From NCBI GenBank assembly GCA_014529385.2, contig CM043969.1:33324446-33388445 (forward strand): a stretch of 64,000 nucleotides of DNA. The letters run 5' to 3'. The notes under the pieces are model-generated. The model did not search any database. It had not been told where the DNA came from and was given only the letters and a program-made list of their open reading frames with translations. Below, piece by piece: positions 32,052 to 44,260 of this stretch (its first letter is position 1; every line of letters begins with the position of its first letter). The stretch is from Adiantum capillus-veneris. Its lineage: Eukaryota > Streptophyta > Polypodiopsida > Polypodiales > Pteridaceae. The translations under genes were made by a program, and so were the position numbers.

Positions 32052-33482
32052 ATGGTGGTTCCATTCCAACCATCAATTTTCACAGGTTTTGAGGATGCAG
32101 ACGATTGGCTTGCATGATATGAGTTTGATTTGACATGTTTATGTTGTGGAGTTCCAAGTGAGGCGCAAAAGCTTGCAGTTATCAATCTGGTGGTCAGAGG
32201 TAATGCAAGAGAATGGTTTGAGAGATTGTCACAGGATGACAAAGTGAATTGGGACAGCTTTAAGATATACTTTTTGAAGCGGTTTAAAAAGGTGATTCCT
32301 CACCAAGATGCATGGAAACAGGTCACTAGTTTGCTTATGCAAGAGTACGAGTCTATTGCAGATTTTTGGTCAAGATTTGATGATGCTTGGAGAGTGTGAA
32401 AAGATGCTCTATTGCATGTGGAAGCCATGTCTAAAGAGGAATTTTATTCCGCATTTACAAATAGCCAAAGAATACAGGTATTCACGAGTTTGTTACGACC
32501 AATCCTTAAAGTGAAAGTGCAAGAGAAAGAGCCGAATTCCATACGTGAAGCATTGAAGATAGCAGTGCAAAAAGAAAGAAAGATATGCATTGCCACAGGC
32601 ATGAAGTTCCCTTTTTCAATACGTGGTATGGATAGTGTAGATGACCTTTACGTGTATAAAGTCACAGTTGCAGGTGCTCATGCTAGCAAGGACAATAGCT
32701 TGGATACAGGTGTGGATTCCCATATGCGCAAAGACGATGCAAATGAAATATGTGAAGCAATTTTGGAGAGCATACACATGCCAATGGTGCAAAATGGCAA
32801 GGACGCAGTAGACAAATGTGAAAGTTTGAGCACTAGCACGGAAAGTGAAGATGATGAAACTAAAATTGACAAGGATGAGACAACCTATGATGGTGACACA
32901 TCTGATGTTTGTGAGTGTTGGTGCGATGATGTATGTGATGATGACATAGAGTCACTAGATCCATTGAAGGATATGGTAGCCTTGCATAAAGAGCAACATA
33001 TCTTTTGGGAAGAAGCTTTGCAACATGGCATGGATGCTTGCATTGATGATGAGATGATGGGCTATGGTCAGGGAGTTTCCACATCAAGCAAAGATGACGT
33101 AGGAGATAATGATGCAATGATGGTTGATGTGACCTTGGGTCCATGTGCTTTACCAGAGCTAGGGGTTGGGCAACCCTATAGTGGTTGTGATGCAAAGACA
33201 TTGGGTCATGAAGGTTATACGGATGAGTTCAATGTGTGCAAGGATTTGATGCTAGTGCCATCTCCAAAGGATGTCCGTGAGAATATGCGACCTATGGTTG
33301 TTAAGTATAAACTTCTTGAGGATGGGGTAGACAAGGAGGTTATGTTTTGGCGGCACACTTTCGAAGATAACCTTACAGGGGTCGTCTATAGGCATGAGGA
33401 TGGTGGGGGAAGAAAAGAGAGGATCCATGGTTCCTTTGATGATGAGAGCCAAGAGCATGCATCAGAGACTAACATTGCCTAG
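32052..33482 (+). pseudogene. gag: gag of element C (right part)
   Basis: The ATG at 32052 is 84 bases after the PBS. VVPFQPSIFTGFEDADDWLA then TGA at 32115, then a retrotransposon gag core (VRGNAREWFERLSQDDKVNW, FKIYFLKRFK, ESIADFWSRFDDAW), a second TGA at 32397 and an open frame to TAG 33480-33482. The C-terminal half is very acidic (ESEDDETKIDKDE, CDDVCDDDIESLD) and lacks a zinc knuckle. Both TGAs fit single transitions of Trp or Arg codons. No protease or pol follows because minus-strand element D begins at about 33580. Confidence 0.75.
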
Positions 33483-33578
33483 CACTGTACAAGCAGCCTT
33501 AGCACACTCAAAAGTGAGAAAATCAAGCACACCATATATACATGGGCTGGCAAACATCAAACCAAAAAACTCCGAACA
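33342..33578 (+). repeat. Direct repeat flanking element D, left copy
   Basis: It matches 37180-37366 in the same orientation (from TTTTGG(C/T)GGCACACTTTC to CTCCGAACA), with about 50 bases lost from the right copy. The left copy includes the end of the element C gag frame. It may be the start of the element D LTRs (TGTTCGGAG on the minus strand, next to a PPT) or duplicated gag sequence. Confidence 0.75.
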
Positions 33579-33640
33579 TAGTTTGCCAACCCCTCTACCC
33601 TGCTAGAACATTCATGCTCAGCAGGAACAATAGGAGATGC

Positions 33641-35540
33641 TCATAACCTTCCACCTGGATCCCACACAAAGGTAGGCAAATCCCACATAATCAAAGCAAG
33701 ACAAAAATCTTCAAAGAGCAGTGATGTAGGTGCAGTTTCATAAACATCAGCACTATTGCATAAAATGATTTTTTGTGTTTGCAGTTTGTCTTCATGACCA
33801 GGAGAATTATATGGATACACCTCATATACAGAATTTTCACCCGGGGACGACTGATGCTCACAAACATCTGGCAATTCTTGTAACATTGTATTGACTTTAG
33901 CTTCAAGTGCTGGTACATCCGTAGATTCATTGGACTGCCCCTTTTGACTAGTCTCGCTATCCGTCTCAGACCAGCTCACCATGTCGGAGCATACATGACC
34001 AAATTCAGCAACCAAATCCACCTTATTGGGAAGCACCTCACTACCAAATTCATCATAAATTTGCTGAGCATTAGACTCTCCTATATTACTACCAGCACCC
34101 TCAACTTCACCGAAAAACAGTGTATTCAGCATCCCACAATTATATGTCTGATCAGTTCCTCTTAAAATTCGCAATCTCTCAGAAGCCTTTTCAACATAGC
34201 TGGTCATATCTGCATCCATTTCCACAACAGGTAAATCAAAGCCCCAATCTGCTTTATCATCAGCAAATGTATCCACACTAGGGGTTTGAGATGAACCCAC
34301 ATCAATGAATATCCACATCTCTATACATAAAAGCAGGCTGGCTAGAACCTCGATCAGAAGCCTCTTCGTCATGAGACAAAGGCTGATCATCTACAAACAC
34401 TACATTGTACTTAGAGTATGCATCAGGAGCATCATCGCTTTGCTCAGTTATCAGCATCAGTAGCAAGAGGAAAAGAACTTGTAAGCTGACAAGCATCACA
34501 GGAAGGGTCGCATGCATTATATTTATGATAAGTTTCCCTACATGAATCTTCCCTCACATCAAAGTATTCCAAAGCTTGATTCCCTTCCTTAGCATTGCGA
34601 GCCTCATCTGGACATCCTGATCTGATGCTTCTCGTGTATGGAGAGGGGTCAAATATCGTAGAGTCATCACAAGAATACCCCTCATCAGTAAATGCTCCAT
34701 CAACTGGAATACAATCCATAAACTTGCCAGTAGCAGAGAACAAGCTTGCACTATAATCATCAGATTCCAAATGGCTACAATAGCCACTCTCAGATAAATC
34801 ATCACCATCAAACAACTTGATTGAAGCCTCATCAACCATTTGTAAACCTCTATCTGCATGCAAATCTGATAGACGATACGCATTATCATCACAATATGCA
34901 TCAACATCAAATGGACTCTGCAACATTCCCCAAAACTCATTTTGAAATGACTGAAAAGTAGCGACAAGAGAACTCTCTATTGGATCCTTGGGCTTTGGCA
35001 GCCTCCAATACCGCATTAGCAATGAAAACTTCAAAGCCAACCAATTATGGCCCCAATCATCAGGAAGCATATGGATAAAGACGAAAGCATCACTAGACAA
35101 TCCTTGGGAAGAAAAATCTACTCTTGCCTCATCATCTACTATGTGAAGATATGTCATTTCTTCTTCCACTTGTTCAATCCAAGACTTTATGCATTTTTCA
35201 TTTGTACCATAAAAGTATCGAGAATGCATGGCCAGCACCTCGAGCTCTACATAACGCTTTAGCAAAGCAACCTTCATCAATTGTCAATTGTATTGCACAT
35301 GTCTAGGAAGACTTTTGTAAAACTACAAAGCATCTTCGCAAAAGCCTTGATACATAAAATTAGCCCTTTCCTCATCATCATACATGCCAAGCTCCAAAAA
35401 TAAATGATCAACCAAAGCCACCCATGACTGTACATCTTCACCTTTCCTTCCACAAAAGCAATATAGATGATAAACCTCACTTGTATCCATTTGAAATATT
35501 GATCAACCTTTGCGCTTTTGAATATGTAACCACCTCCCAA
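33641..35540 (-). pseudogene. gag: gag-like ORF of element D with an internal duplication
   Basis: The N-terminal part (GEDVQSWVALVDHLFLELGM, DDEERANF, YQGFCEDAL, then LPRHVQYN, LLKRY) is repeated directly downstream as IKSWIEQVEEEMTYLHI, DDEARVDF, SQGLSSDAF, then MLPDDWGHNW, LLMRYW. Each copy is about 70 residues. A TAG and a TGA interrupt the first copy, each one transition from Trp or Gln. The rest (34444-34900 and 33641-34390) is acidic and Ser-rich with two frame changes and no zinc knuckle. Gag identity rests on similarity to capsid helices and on the position after the LTR and PBS. Confidence 0.6.
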
Positions 35541-35569
35541 ATCTCTATCTGAAGGTACTCAAACTAGCT

Positions 35570-35588
35570 CCTCAGTGGCGGGGCACCA
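35570..35588 (-). other. Candidate primer binding site of element D
   Basis: On the minus strand TGGTGCCCCGCCACTGAGG follows the LTR end CTGTCA. It is almost the same as the PBS of element A at 1601. Confidence 0.6.
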
Positions 35589-35594
35589 AAAACA

Positions 35595-37366
35595 TGACAG
35601 GGAAAAGTGAACGCGGGGCACTTCTATAGCTTAGCCTCCCTTGCAGTTTGAGAACACACTACCTATCTCTCAAAACACCTGCAACCTGCATGCAACAACA
35701 CCAAGAGATCTAAAGCCTAGCACCAAACTCTTGCCGGCTGTATAGCTGCCCGGCTCAACACATAAACAAGATAACAAACTCCATATATACATAGTCAGCC
35801 ATACCAATACCACAATCAAGCGTACATACGGGCTGCAAGGTTTCACAATCATGTACATAGGGAATTGAGCATGCCGGGCACCCGAGGAGCATGTGTACTT
35901 CTCCTGCTAAAAACTTCAAGAGGGCTGATTTGTAGTCCTACAAAGCATGAGTTCTCGGACCAAAATCCTTGCTCAAAGCTTGCCTGCTTAATAGCTTCAA
36001 AGAGCAGCCCAATTAACGAAATTTCCTTTCCCCTTTCTGCCAACACTCATCGAGCGGCTCTTGAGTGCCCAATTCTGAGTCACACAGAGAAAAAGACAAT
36101 CCACACTCTCTCCGTGATGGCGGTCCGCGATGATCAGCTATCTTGTGAGCTTGCTGCCCCAATTAGTTAAGTCCTTATCTAGCCGGGCATTCAACTCCAC
36201 TGCAGACATCACCCCCTTGCATTTATTGGAGCCATCAGAGCTCGTCTCCCGCTTGATGCCTTTCCTCTCTCCCTTCTCGGCTTTTGTAGCCCACTCTCCA
36301 ACTCTCTCTGAGCTCCTCTACATCCCGGTTGAACCTCAGAGCCCACCCTTCTGATCACGCTCAAGGCAAGCTCAGCGTGCTTTCCTTGCAACATCTCCTC
36401 CACCTGCTATACCTTGTTTGCCTTGATGCCCTCGTCATGGCAAACACCACCCTGAGATAGCGATTTTGGTATCTCTCTGAGCTCCTCTGAGCGGGCCCTC
36501 TCTGGAAATTGGCCGCCCCTAGTCGATGGTCTCTAGCTAACCACCCTGCAACCACCCTCGGTTTGCTTGCCCTACAGAAGGCGGCACCTGCAGTACGGCC
36601 CACCCTTTTCTTCCTCAATGGCAAGTCTTGCACTCGACCTTGTTGCGCTGCTTGACCTGGCCACCTTATCTCTTCAGACAGCGCCCCTCTTCACCTGCTC
36701 TAATTCCAGGCGAGCTTGCCTTTTCCTACTCGCCCCCCTCTTCACCGAGTAGCGGCATTTTTGTCTTCTGCAATCTTCTCCCCTCTTGCAGGTTGTCACC
36801 CTTCTCCTGTCTCAGGTCGCAACACCTGCAGCCCCTCCAGATTGCATGCCTCTTGCCCTTTTCAACACGGCTTCATTCTCCCCTCCCAGCTGGCGGCAGC
36901 ATGGAGCCTTTTTGCCCTTTTTCACTCTCTAGCGGCTCTGCACACCCTGACCCATACTGCCCATCATTACCCGCCACTTGCCAAATTCTGGCATTACATT
37001 TCAACTCGTGCTAAGTCACCTCTCACCAAAGCTTTTGTAATTTTCTCGGCTGAACTACCGTAAGGCTATTCAGAAAAAGGAGCATTAAAAATGGAATTCT
37101 GGCACGAACCTGCATGTGAGAAACCATATCACAAGTAATATGAACTAGGAACAGCACTGAAGATAGGGTCACTTTCTGACATGCTTTTGGTGGCACACTT
37201 TCGAAGATAACCTTGCACACTTTCGAAGATGAGAGCCAAGAGCACGCATCCGAGACTAACATTGCCTAGCACTGTACAAGCAGCCTTAACACACGCAAAA
37301 AGTGGGAAAATCAAGCACACCATATATACATGGGCTGGCAAACATCAAATCAAAAAACTCCGAACA
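35595..37366 (-). repeat. Probable 5' LTR of element D
   Basis: Bounded by TGACAG (35595) and CCGAACA (37366) on the plus strand, so TG...CA on both strands. Length is about 1.77 kb. It has no convincing gene; short frames inside it are not supported. The right 187 bases are the repeat also found at 33342-33578; the rest has no second copy here, so the boundaries are tentative. Confidence 0.45.
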
Positions 37367-40300
37367 ACGTCTTTATATTCTCGAAGACGGCTAGCAAGCT
37401 CCTCTTCCTCTTCTTGACTCATATTGGTTGCTATATAGACGGATTGCGGTTCCTCCCCAGGTCATGCTAGGTCTATCTTCCTTGCATCCTCTGGTCCATC
37501 ATATGACTTCTTCTCTCATCATTCTCATATGGGTTGTCTCAATACTATCTTGAATAGTGATTTTCATATAGTGGGAGGGTATACTCTTATGGTTGTCATT
37601 TTTGTCTTTTTCATCTCCTGTGCTTTTTGTTTCAGTTGTCCATACTTCCCTCAAAGTTTGCTTGAGCTCTTGATACTTCTTTTTAAGCTTGACTTTGGTC
37701 CATTTTGGTTCTCCTACTTTTTTCGGTTCTATTTCCGTTTTTTTTTGTTTAGTTTCCGAATTCAACTTATGAGTTTGTTTTCATACGTCTCTAGCACTGT
37801 CTCGTGTCCTAGAGTCTCAATCTTAAGAGAATTGGCATGACATTTTGTTTTTAATGCAGTCTTCATCTTTTACCAGAGAAATTTTTTTTGTTTTATTTCT
37901 CATTTTAGGCATTGGGTTATCTCTTACTTTGTGTGTTGTCTTCCTTTTCATGTAGTGTGCTTGATGCCTGGGTTTTTGATTTGAAAAATGGTAAAACCTC
38001 ACGTCCGATATCATTTTCTCTTTCTCACTGGGATTGTTAGAGCATTCATTATCTGCATTGTCATCTTGTTCAAGATGCTCTGGAGAATCATAGAACAACT
38101 CCCCATTTGCCTCTTCCTCGTGTTCAGTTTTTCTTGGTTGTCCCGACATTCATTCACCCTCATCATCGTCTATTAAATCAACCATGTAGTATCAAACCAT
38201 ATCATAACTATCGTTGTCACAAAACTTAGTCGTTGGTTCCTCTGTAACACCACACATATATAATGTTGTTAGAATATGCGTCCATTCTAAAGGTTCTAAG
38301 GACTCTTCTAGGAAAGGTTCCAAGATGTATTCCATATCCTCAATAACTCTTATAGAATATATTCTTCCCGTTTTATGCTTACACAATTGGATGCCCTGCA
38401 CATCTATAACTCCTTTGGTTTACCTAGCCAGGTTGGAAGTTCAAATCCTACTAATGTAGCAGAATCAAATTCCTCTACCGGGGTTCAATCCACATATTTG
38501 TAGCTATGGTCTTTAAGGTTTATTCGCATAGTAGTTTCTATGTGTCTGAGCTATATATGATTATAGCCCCAATCTTGGACCATATTTAATTGTCGCATGA
38601 ATTGTCATCCAAATATTATGTCGTAGTTATTCTTCTTGCCAAAATCCACACTTGCAAAGGTATGCTCGTACTCAATTCTGCAAGAGATAACAACTACCTT
38701 TTCTAGGATCCCTATGGATCTCTTCATATAACCATCAACAAGTTGCAACTTCGTTCTGGTGGTTCTCAAAGATGGTTTTTCCCATTTCTTCCATATATCC
38801 TTGATCGCAATGGCTACACCAACTCCATTGTCAAGAATTACCATGGTGATGACACCTTCTAATTCAATTGGGAGCGTGGTATTTCCATCTTCCCCTTCAC
38901 AGTGTTCTCCTACCTTGTTTAAGGGTACTCGTTGCATGTTTAATTAGGGTTTCTCTAATTCTCTGATTTCTTCCTGCATTTATGAAGGCGGATCCTTTAC
39001 CCCAAATTTTTAAAGAAATTTTCCTATTGTAGTCCACATGTGAGATCTTATTATGAGAAGCTCGGCGAGAGTAATGGTATAAGTCACTAGAGTAGACAAG
39101 ATGGTTATCAACCCCTGGGACTCCATCCCCTTCCTTGCATAGAGTCTTTGTGATGGTACAAATTTCACATCCAAATTTGCTTCATACTCTCCCATATAAG
39201 AGGGTAAAGTTCTCAAAGATATAGGTTGACTATCCAAAGATCTCACAAATCCCTTGTCTCCCCAATACGAGTACATCTCTAGGTCTACTTGAGGTCCCAC
39301 CTCAAATTCTTCAAAAGGAGGAAGAAAGACATCTCTTCCCATACGGGTTTTGTTAACCCTTTGGCTTAATTCATTAGCCTCATTGGCCTCTCTTATCTTC
39401 CTCCAAAGATCTTCAGTGTTTATCACTACCCCAGGTCTTTCAATTAATTTTTTCGATTCCAATCCTGTTTCTGGACTAACAGCTAACCTTTCAGATTCAT
39501 GTGTTGGAGGGGTTCTTAGTATTGATATTGGAAGTTCTACCCACTCCTCTGGTTTTCTTACAGGTGGCTCTAATAAGGTTTGGGTTGTTTGAATCATCTT
39601 TTGACACATTTCCAGTCTTTGTTTTTCTAGCTCTGCATAGGGATATGTCATCCATATTTGTTCTTGCGTTTGGTTGATTTTAAGCCTTGATTCATAGGCC
39701 TTCAAGAGTGTGTCTAGATGTTTGTTTACTTTCTCGTCTAGCACAGATCCTCCTAATCCTGCATTTTTCTATTCCCTTTTCTTCTCAGGCTCTATGTCTT
39801 TTGGATTTTTTGGTTTTTGAATAGTTTGAATTTCAAGTCTTTCCAATCTGTCTTTGGTTTGTTTTAATTATTCCGCTAGGGCCGTCTATTCTCTTTCTTT
39901 CCTAGCTTCCACCCATGCTTTACTAGCCTTCCATGTGTTTTACTAGCCTTTTTTGTTCAATACTAGGTGCTTTTAGTCTTGGTTCTTTGATTATGGGTTC
40001 CTCTTTGTCTTTTTGAGCTTGTGCTCGTGTGATAATTTGTATAGGTATTACCATTTCTTTTTCTGAATCACTGCTTGAAGGGATTGCCTCCTAGGTGCTT
40101 AAAGTTGTTTTAACCAATCTGTTTGGATTTTTTGGACAGTCAGCAATCAAATGATGCTGCAGTCTGGACAATATGCATTGACTCGAACAATTTTTGTATG
40201 AGGACAACCTTTCATGAGATAGTCGCCCCCACACTTATAGCATAGTCCCAATCATTTTTGTGGTGCTCCTTGAACTCCCCACTGTTGGTAAGCAAGGCTT

Positions 40301-41836
40301 GGTCCACCAAAGCCTCCATTGGCTATGAGCAACAATATTCTCTTGTGCATACTATATCTACTTTCTCCTGCAGCATGTGCCGCTGTTGGTGGTCCAACAT
40401 TGCCGATCATGCTCCATGGTTCTGGCGTTCTGAACTCTTCTGGTGGGTAGTATGAAGGACAAGCCATAGGCCCACTTGGCTCTTCATAATATACAGATAT
40501 AGGCACTAAGGCTTGTTCCTTTGGTTCTTCTACAGTGGGCATATACCTCACACCTATTGGGATTGCTCCTAGGGGTGGTGGTTGTTGCCCCAAAACTGGC
40601 TGTGGTTTTTCAACCCCCACTAGTCCTAGCAAATTCCTTGCCGTATATCTAGGCATTGGTAGTATTTGAGGAGATGCTACTTGTGCTTGGGGAACATACT
40701 GTCATTCTCGCACATAACCCTTATTGTAGTAGCACTCTTCGATCATGTGATTCGTCCATTTCTGTTCGACGGTGCATCACTTTAGTTGCTTAGCCTACGA
40801 TTTAGCAAACGGGATAATCCTGTTCAAAACCTCCTGTATGCGTTTCTCTTGATTTAATGCCAGCTCGCTTTGTTGTGCTGATTTCCTGGACTTAGTTCCA
40901 CTTTATTGAGATGATGAATCATCATCTCTATCTCTTTGATCTCCATCCTTGTAGATTGCACAATTGTCTACCAAGAATAAAGCCTCTTTGGTTAACTCAT
41001 TTAGAGTGGGGATTTCCTTCATATGCAAATCCTTTTTAAAGGTCTGCATTTCTCAATCCATGGATAAATATCAACATGAGTCTTGATTGAGTAGATAATT
41101 CTTCCATTGGGCAAAATTTTACATATCGTTTCAATCATAGGGCTGCTTTCTTGACAGATTCTCCCTCTTTATGTTGAGCTTATGGATTTGTGAGACAGTA
41201 TTGTGGGCTATCCCTCTTTGAGAGAATTCCTCCACAAATTCGTCAAATACTTCTTGGATGGTCTCGAAATCCCATCTTTCAACAGAATCAAACCAGGTGG
41301 TTGTGTCTTCCTCTAAGGTGAGTCCAAATCCAGCAACTATGTATCAAAGTTCCTGGCCTCTTTTGCTTGGATCACTCTCAGGAACGTTGCCACGTGATCT
41401 CTAGGGTCTCTTTCCCTTGAATATTTCTTGTTAACCCATTTCTCGACTTGAGAAGGTTTAATACGTCTATGGTCTACCAACCTAACTGTGGAATCTCCTC
41501 GTCCCTCTCCCCTTACAGGTTCTTGTTCATGTCTCAATCTACCGTCAAATGCTAAAAGAGCTTTGATACTAGTATAACGAGAGAACTCTATGCTAAGCAA
41601 GCCCCATATGCTCCGAGCACCCCCAACACACAGTAAAATTTTGGGCATTTCTCCCTAGAAGCTATTAAGTTACTCCTTTCTAATGATTTTTGAGGGACAA
41701 TCATAGCCATAGCCTTGTAAATAAAAGGGATAAAAACTTTTTCTATCTTTAGTCTAGTGCTAACTAAACAAAGACTACCCATTAAAAATATAATTGAGTG
41801 TAATTCATCAAGATTTACAAATGATGTTTTAATCAA
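37367..41836 (-). pseudogene. gag-pro: Element E: gag-protease relic, B family, minus strand
   Basis: Reading leftwards: gag (41836-41337; HEQEPVRGEGRGDSTVRLVD), a Pro-rich part (40656-40252; PKEQALVPISVYYEEPSG), a zinc knuckle CYKCGGDYLMKGC and a second Cys pair (about 40240-40110), a linker (39744-39010; WVELPISILRTPP), protease (38937-38605; ITMVILDNGVGVA, with DNG at the active site, then DIIFG), and a spacer (38401-37499; KKKYQELKQTLREVWTTE). It stops at REYKDVV (about 37370), exactly before the RT motif FAWSY seen in element B, where element D begins. Many stops and frame changes; inactive. Confidence 0.75.
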
Positions 41837-42171
41837 GACTGTGAGATATCATCATCACCAGAATTATTCAAATGTTGGTGACATGATTACTGATTTAACA
41901 ATTTTAAAGTAATCTCACTTGCACGTGGGTCGGCTAAACGACTCGTGAAATCAAAAGACTTGCATCACCGGTGCTCCTAAATATATATAGTTTACCACTC
42001 TCTTTAGTCAAAAACCACTCGCTATAGCTACAATACCTCTTTCATTTTTAAAATATAGTTAGCATCAACACTCACACTGCCATATGTACATATATTATAC
42101 TAGCAATTGTCGAATCTTGTTTTGAATTTTTCAAATCAAGTTGTGGGTAATGTAAATAAACTAGCAGTTAA

Positions 42172-42206
<35 letters not shown>

Positions 42207-42472
42207 CACATCCCACGAAGATAAATGCCTCAATTGACACCCTTTTGATTATCCTTTTTTATGGGACCTTGAAAATATATGACCCCATGCATGAACAATA
42301 AAGTTATGTTTAACCATATACATGTTTGCATGGCTAGATATGGAGACACATGCATAGTTTCCATGTGGAGGAACTTTTCTATCAAGCTCATTAAGACAAT
42401 TAATTCATAGAAATATTATATTTGTGATTATAAGAATAAAAATCAAAGATGTCTCCAAAAGTACCCTTAGAA
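41837..42472. other. Non-coding stretch right of element E
   Basis: It could contain the 5' LTR of element E, but no LTR ends can be fixed. It holds a (CA)n tract at 42172-42208. Otherwise nothing recognisable. Confidence 0.4.
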
Positions 42473-42718
42473 CTAGCTATGACAATGATGAGTTTTTCTA
42501 AGTCCCTCTATACTTAGCAATGCACCTGCAATAGTTATGAAGCCAATGGTTACTAGAGTTTTATAGACATATTTAGGCAAGGTTAAGATTTTCTTCAGTT
42601 TGGTAAGGTCCTCTAGACTTGGCAATGCACTTGCTATAATTATGAATCCAATGATTAGGAATGCTTTATGACGGTGTTCAGGTAAGGTTATAGTTTTTTT
42701 TCTTGATGATATCCTCAC
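42473..42718 (-). pseudogene. Short hydrophobic ORF made of two 35-residue repeats
   Basis: 81 residues. Two tandem copies of a segment like LPEHRHKAFLIIGFIIIASA followed by LPSLEDL and LLSIEGL; the DNA period is 105 bp (GCAATGCAC at 42517 and 42622). Each copy could span a membrane. I do not recognise it. The start is next to GTGAGGATATC, a possible splice donor, so it could be an exon relic. Confidence 0.3.
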
Positions 42719-43179
42719 CTGTGCTAAACTAAGTAGATATTTTGTGTGTGCAATAACTTATGGAATGTGAATGAATTCATGTATGAATTCTTTTCAAAAA
42801 GGTAAATAATTTATTTAATTTATTTCCCAAACTCACAAATGTATTACAAAAACAAAAGAGTTACATTGATAGCTATGCTCCAACCGAGCCATGTCATCTA
42901 CCAACAAACCCTCCAAAGCAAATCACCATACGTCGATGATAAACGAAACCACCCTGAGACCGTAAAGGAAACAAGGCTGTCATGGGGCACCAAGGAGAAA
43001 GCCGTGCCACAACAATCCCCTTGACCACCAAGACAAGGCATCAGGGACTAATCGCTGATACAAGAAACTATGGGAGCCATCTTTTCTTCTTCCTCTGCTT
43101 CAACAAGCAAAACAATGCTAGTACTAATCTTATTACCCTTAACCTTAACAATATGGTTGACGAGGTCTATTTTTCATCC

Positions 43180-44260
43180 TGAGTGATGCCTGAATTCAAG
43201 TTGTGTTGACCAACATTATCTAGTATTTCTATAGACGGAATGGCTGGTGGTTCATGTTCATCTTGCATCTCGACAGATGAATCCCCATTCTCATTGCTTA
43301 TTCCACCGCTAGAGGGTGCTACTGGCGCGCGTGCTTCCTCCTTGCATCTCTATAGGCTGGCCACTCGTCTCTCCAGTCCACATACTAGCCAAATCCTGTT
43401 CATTGTTCTTAACTTTCGATTTAGGGTTATCCTCTGATGGTCTGTCCTCCCGGGTAATGCGCCGCCAGGTTGTCTTGACTATCAGATTGTAGGTAGCCTT
43501 AGCCTTGGGCAGTCTCTAGCATAGTGGGCAATCCTACGTCACTTGTAGCAGGCATTTGGAAATAAGGATAATGCTAACTCTTGTCGAAAAATGCCGAAAC
43601 TGCCCATGCTTAAATCTAGATACTTAGGAAAATTGTTTCCCAAGTTCCATAGAATACATACTTTTATGTTTAAGCCCGATCTCACTCGTTGCTGCAGCTT
43701 TGGACTAAAAAGTACCCAGCCCAACATAGCAGCTATGGAGTCTACATGATCATGAAGCCATATGGGGCAACTTTTGAATGTAACCCACACCGGGCAGAAG
43801 TCCATAAACTCTTTGTTGGGGCTAAACTCTGACGACCATGGCATAACATATGCAAAGTGTGAAGGTCCCCAAACGCCTTCTTTCATGACCAGTTCTTACA
43901 CAATTTGTTCTGAGGCGCACCTTGCCATATAGAAGCCTTTTCCTATTGTTGTGAACTGGCAGATCACATTTTTGTCCTTAGTTGCTATAGCTGCCCACTC
44001 CCATAGATCTTGAGTCGATATTTGACAGACCATGAAATATAGCACCACTGATTGAGTACAGCAAGTATGAAGGCTTTGAAGTGCTACCTTTGGGTTGAAT
44101 TGTGCCTACACCACATACCCATCTTTAGCATTGTTCTGGCTTAACCGGATTGCTGCCTGCAAAATTTCCTCTGTCATCATGCGACCTCCAAAAGGCGAAG
44201 GCTTGAGAATCTTTTCTGGATTGGACTTATTTGCATAGGAGTCCGAAGGCCTTTTCCTCC
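43180..44260 (-). pseudogene. LINE ORF1-like relic (DUF4283 plus CCHC knuckle)
   Basis: Reading leftwards from about 44260: KPSPFGGRMMTEEILQAAIR, CQFTTIGKGFYMARCASEQI, GVWGPSHFAYVMPWSSEFSP, CPVWVTFKSCPIWLHDHVDS, then a knuckle CYK-stop-RRIAHYARDC. This is the order of the DUF4283/CCHC ORF1 of plant LINEs (RNA-binding protein of the retrotransposition particle). Stops TAG and TAA lie at about 44100 and 43890, and the second knuckle Cys is a TGA. A Ser/Glu-rich tail (SSGGISNENGDSS) runs to 43180. No endonuclease or RT follows, so this is a truncated relic; a host gene with the same domain is a weaker alternative. Confidence 0.65.

Larger units (their letters stand above)
33579..37366 (-). mobile_element. 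Element D: minus-strand LTR retrotransposon, partial
   Basis: On the minus strand, the 5' LTR is about 37366-35595, a PBS-like sequence is at 35588-35570 (TGGTGCCCCGCCACTGAGGA), gag is 35540-33641, and a purine tract AGCAGGGTAGAGGGG (33603-33589) precedes a repeat of the LTR start. No protease, RT or integrase is present, so this is a gag-only, deletion or non-autonomous copy. Its right end interrupts element E within the linker before RT. Confidence 0.6.

Noticed and set aside
36361-37063. Several overlapping frames in the element D LTR
   Set aside because: Overlapping frames on both strands in a Pro/Ser/Cys-rich segment, no conserved motif, and inside a probable LTR.
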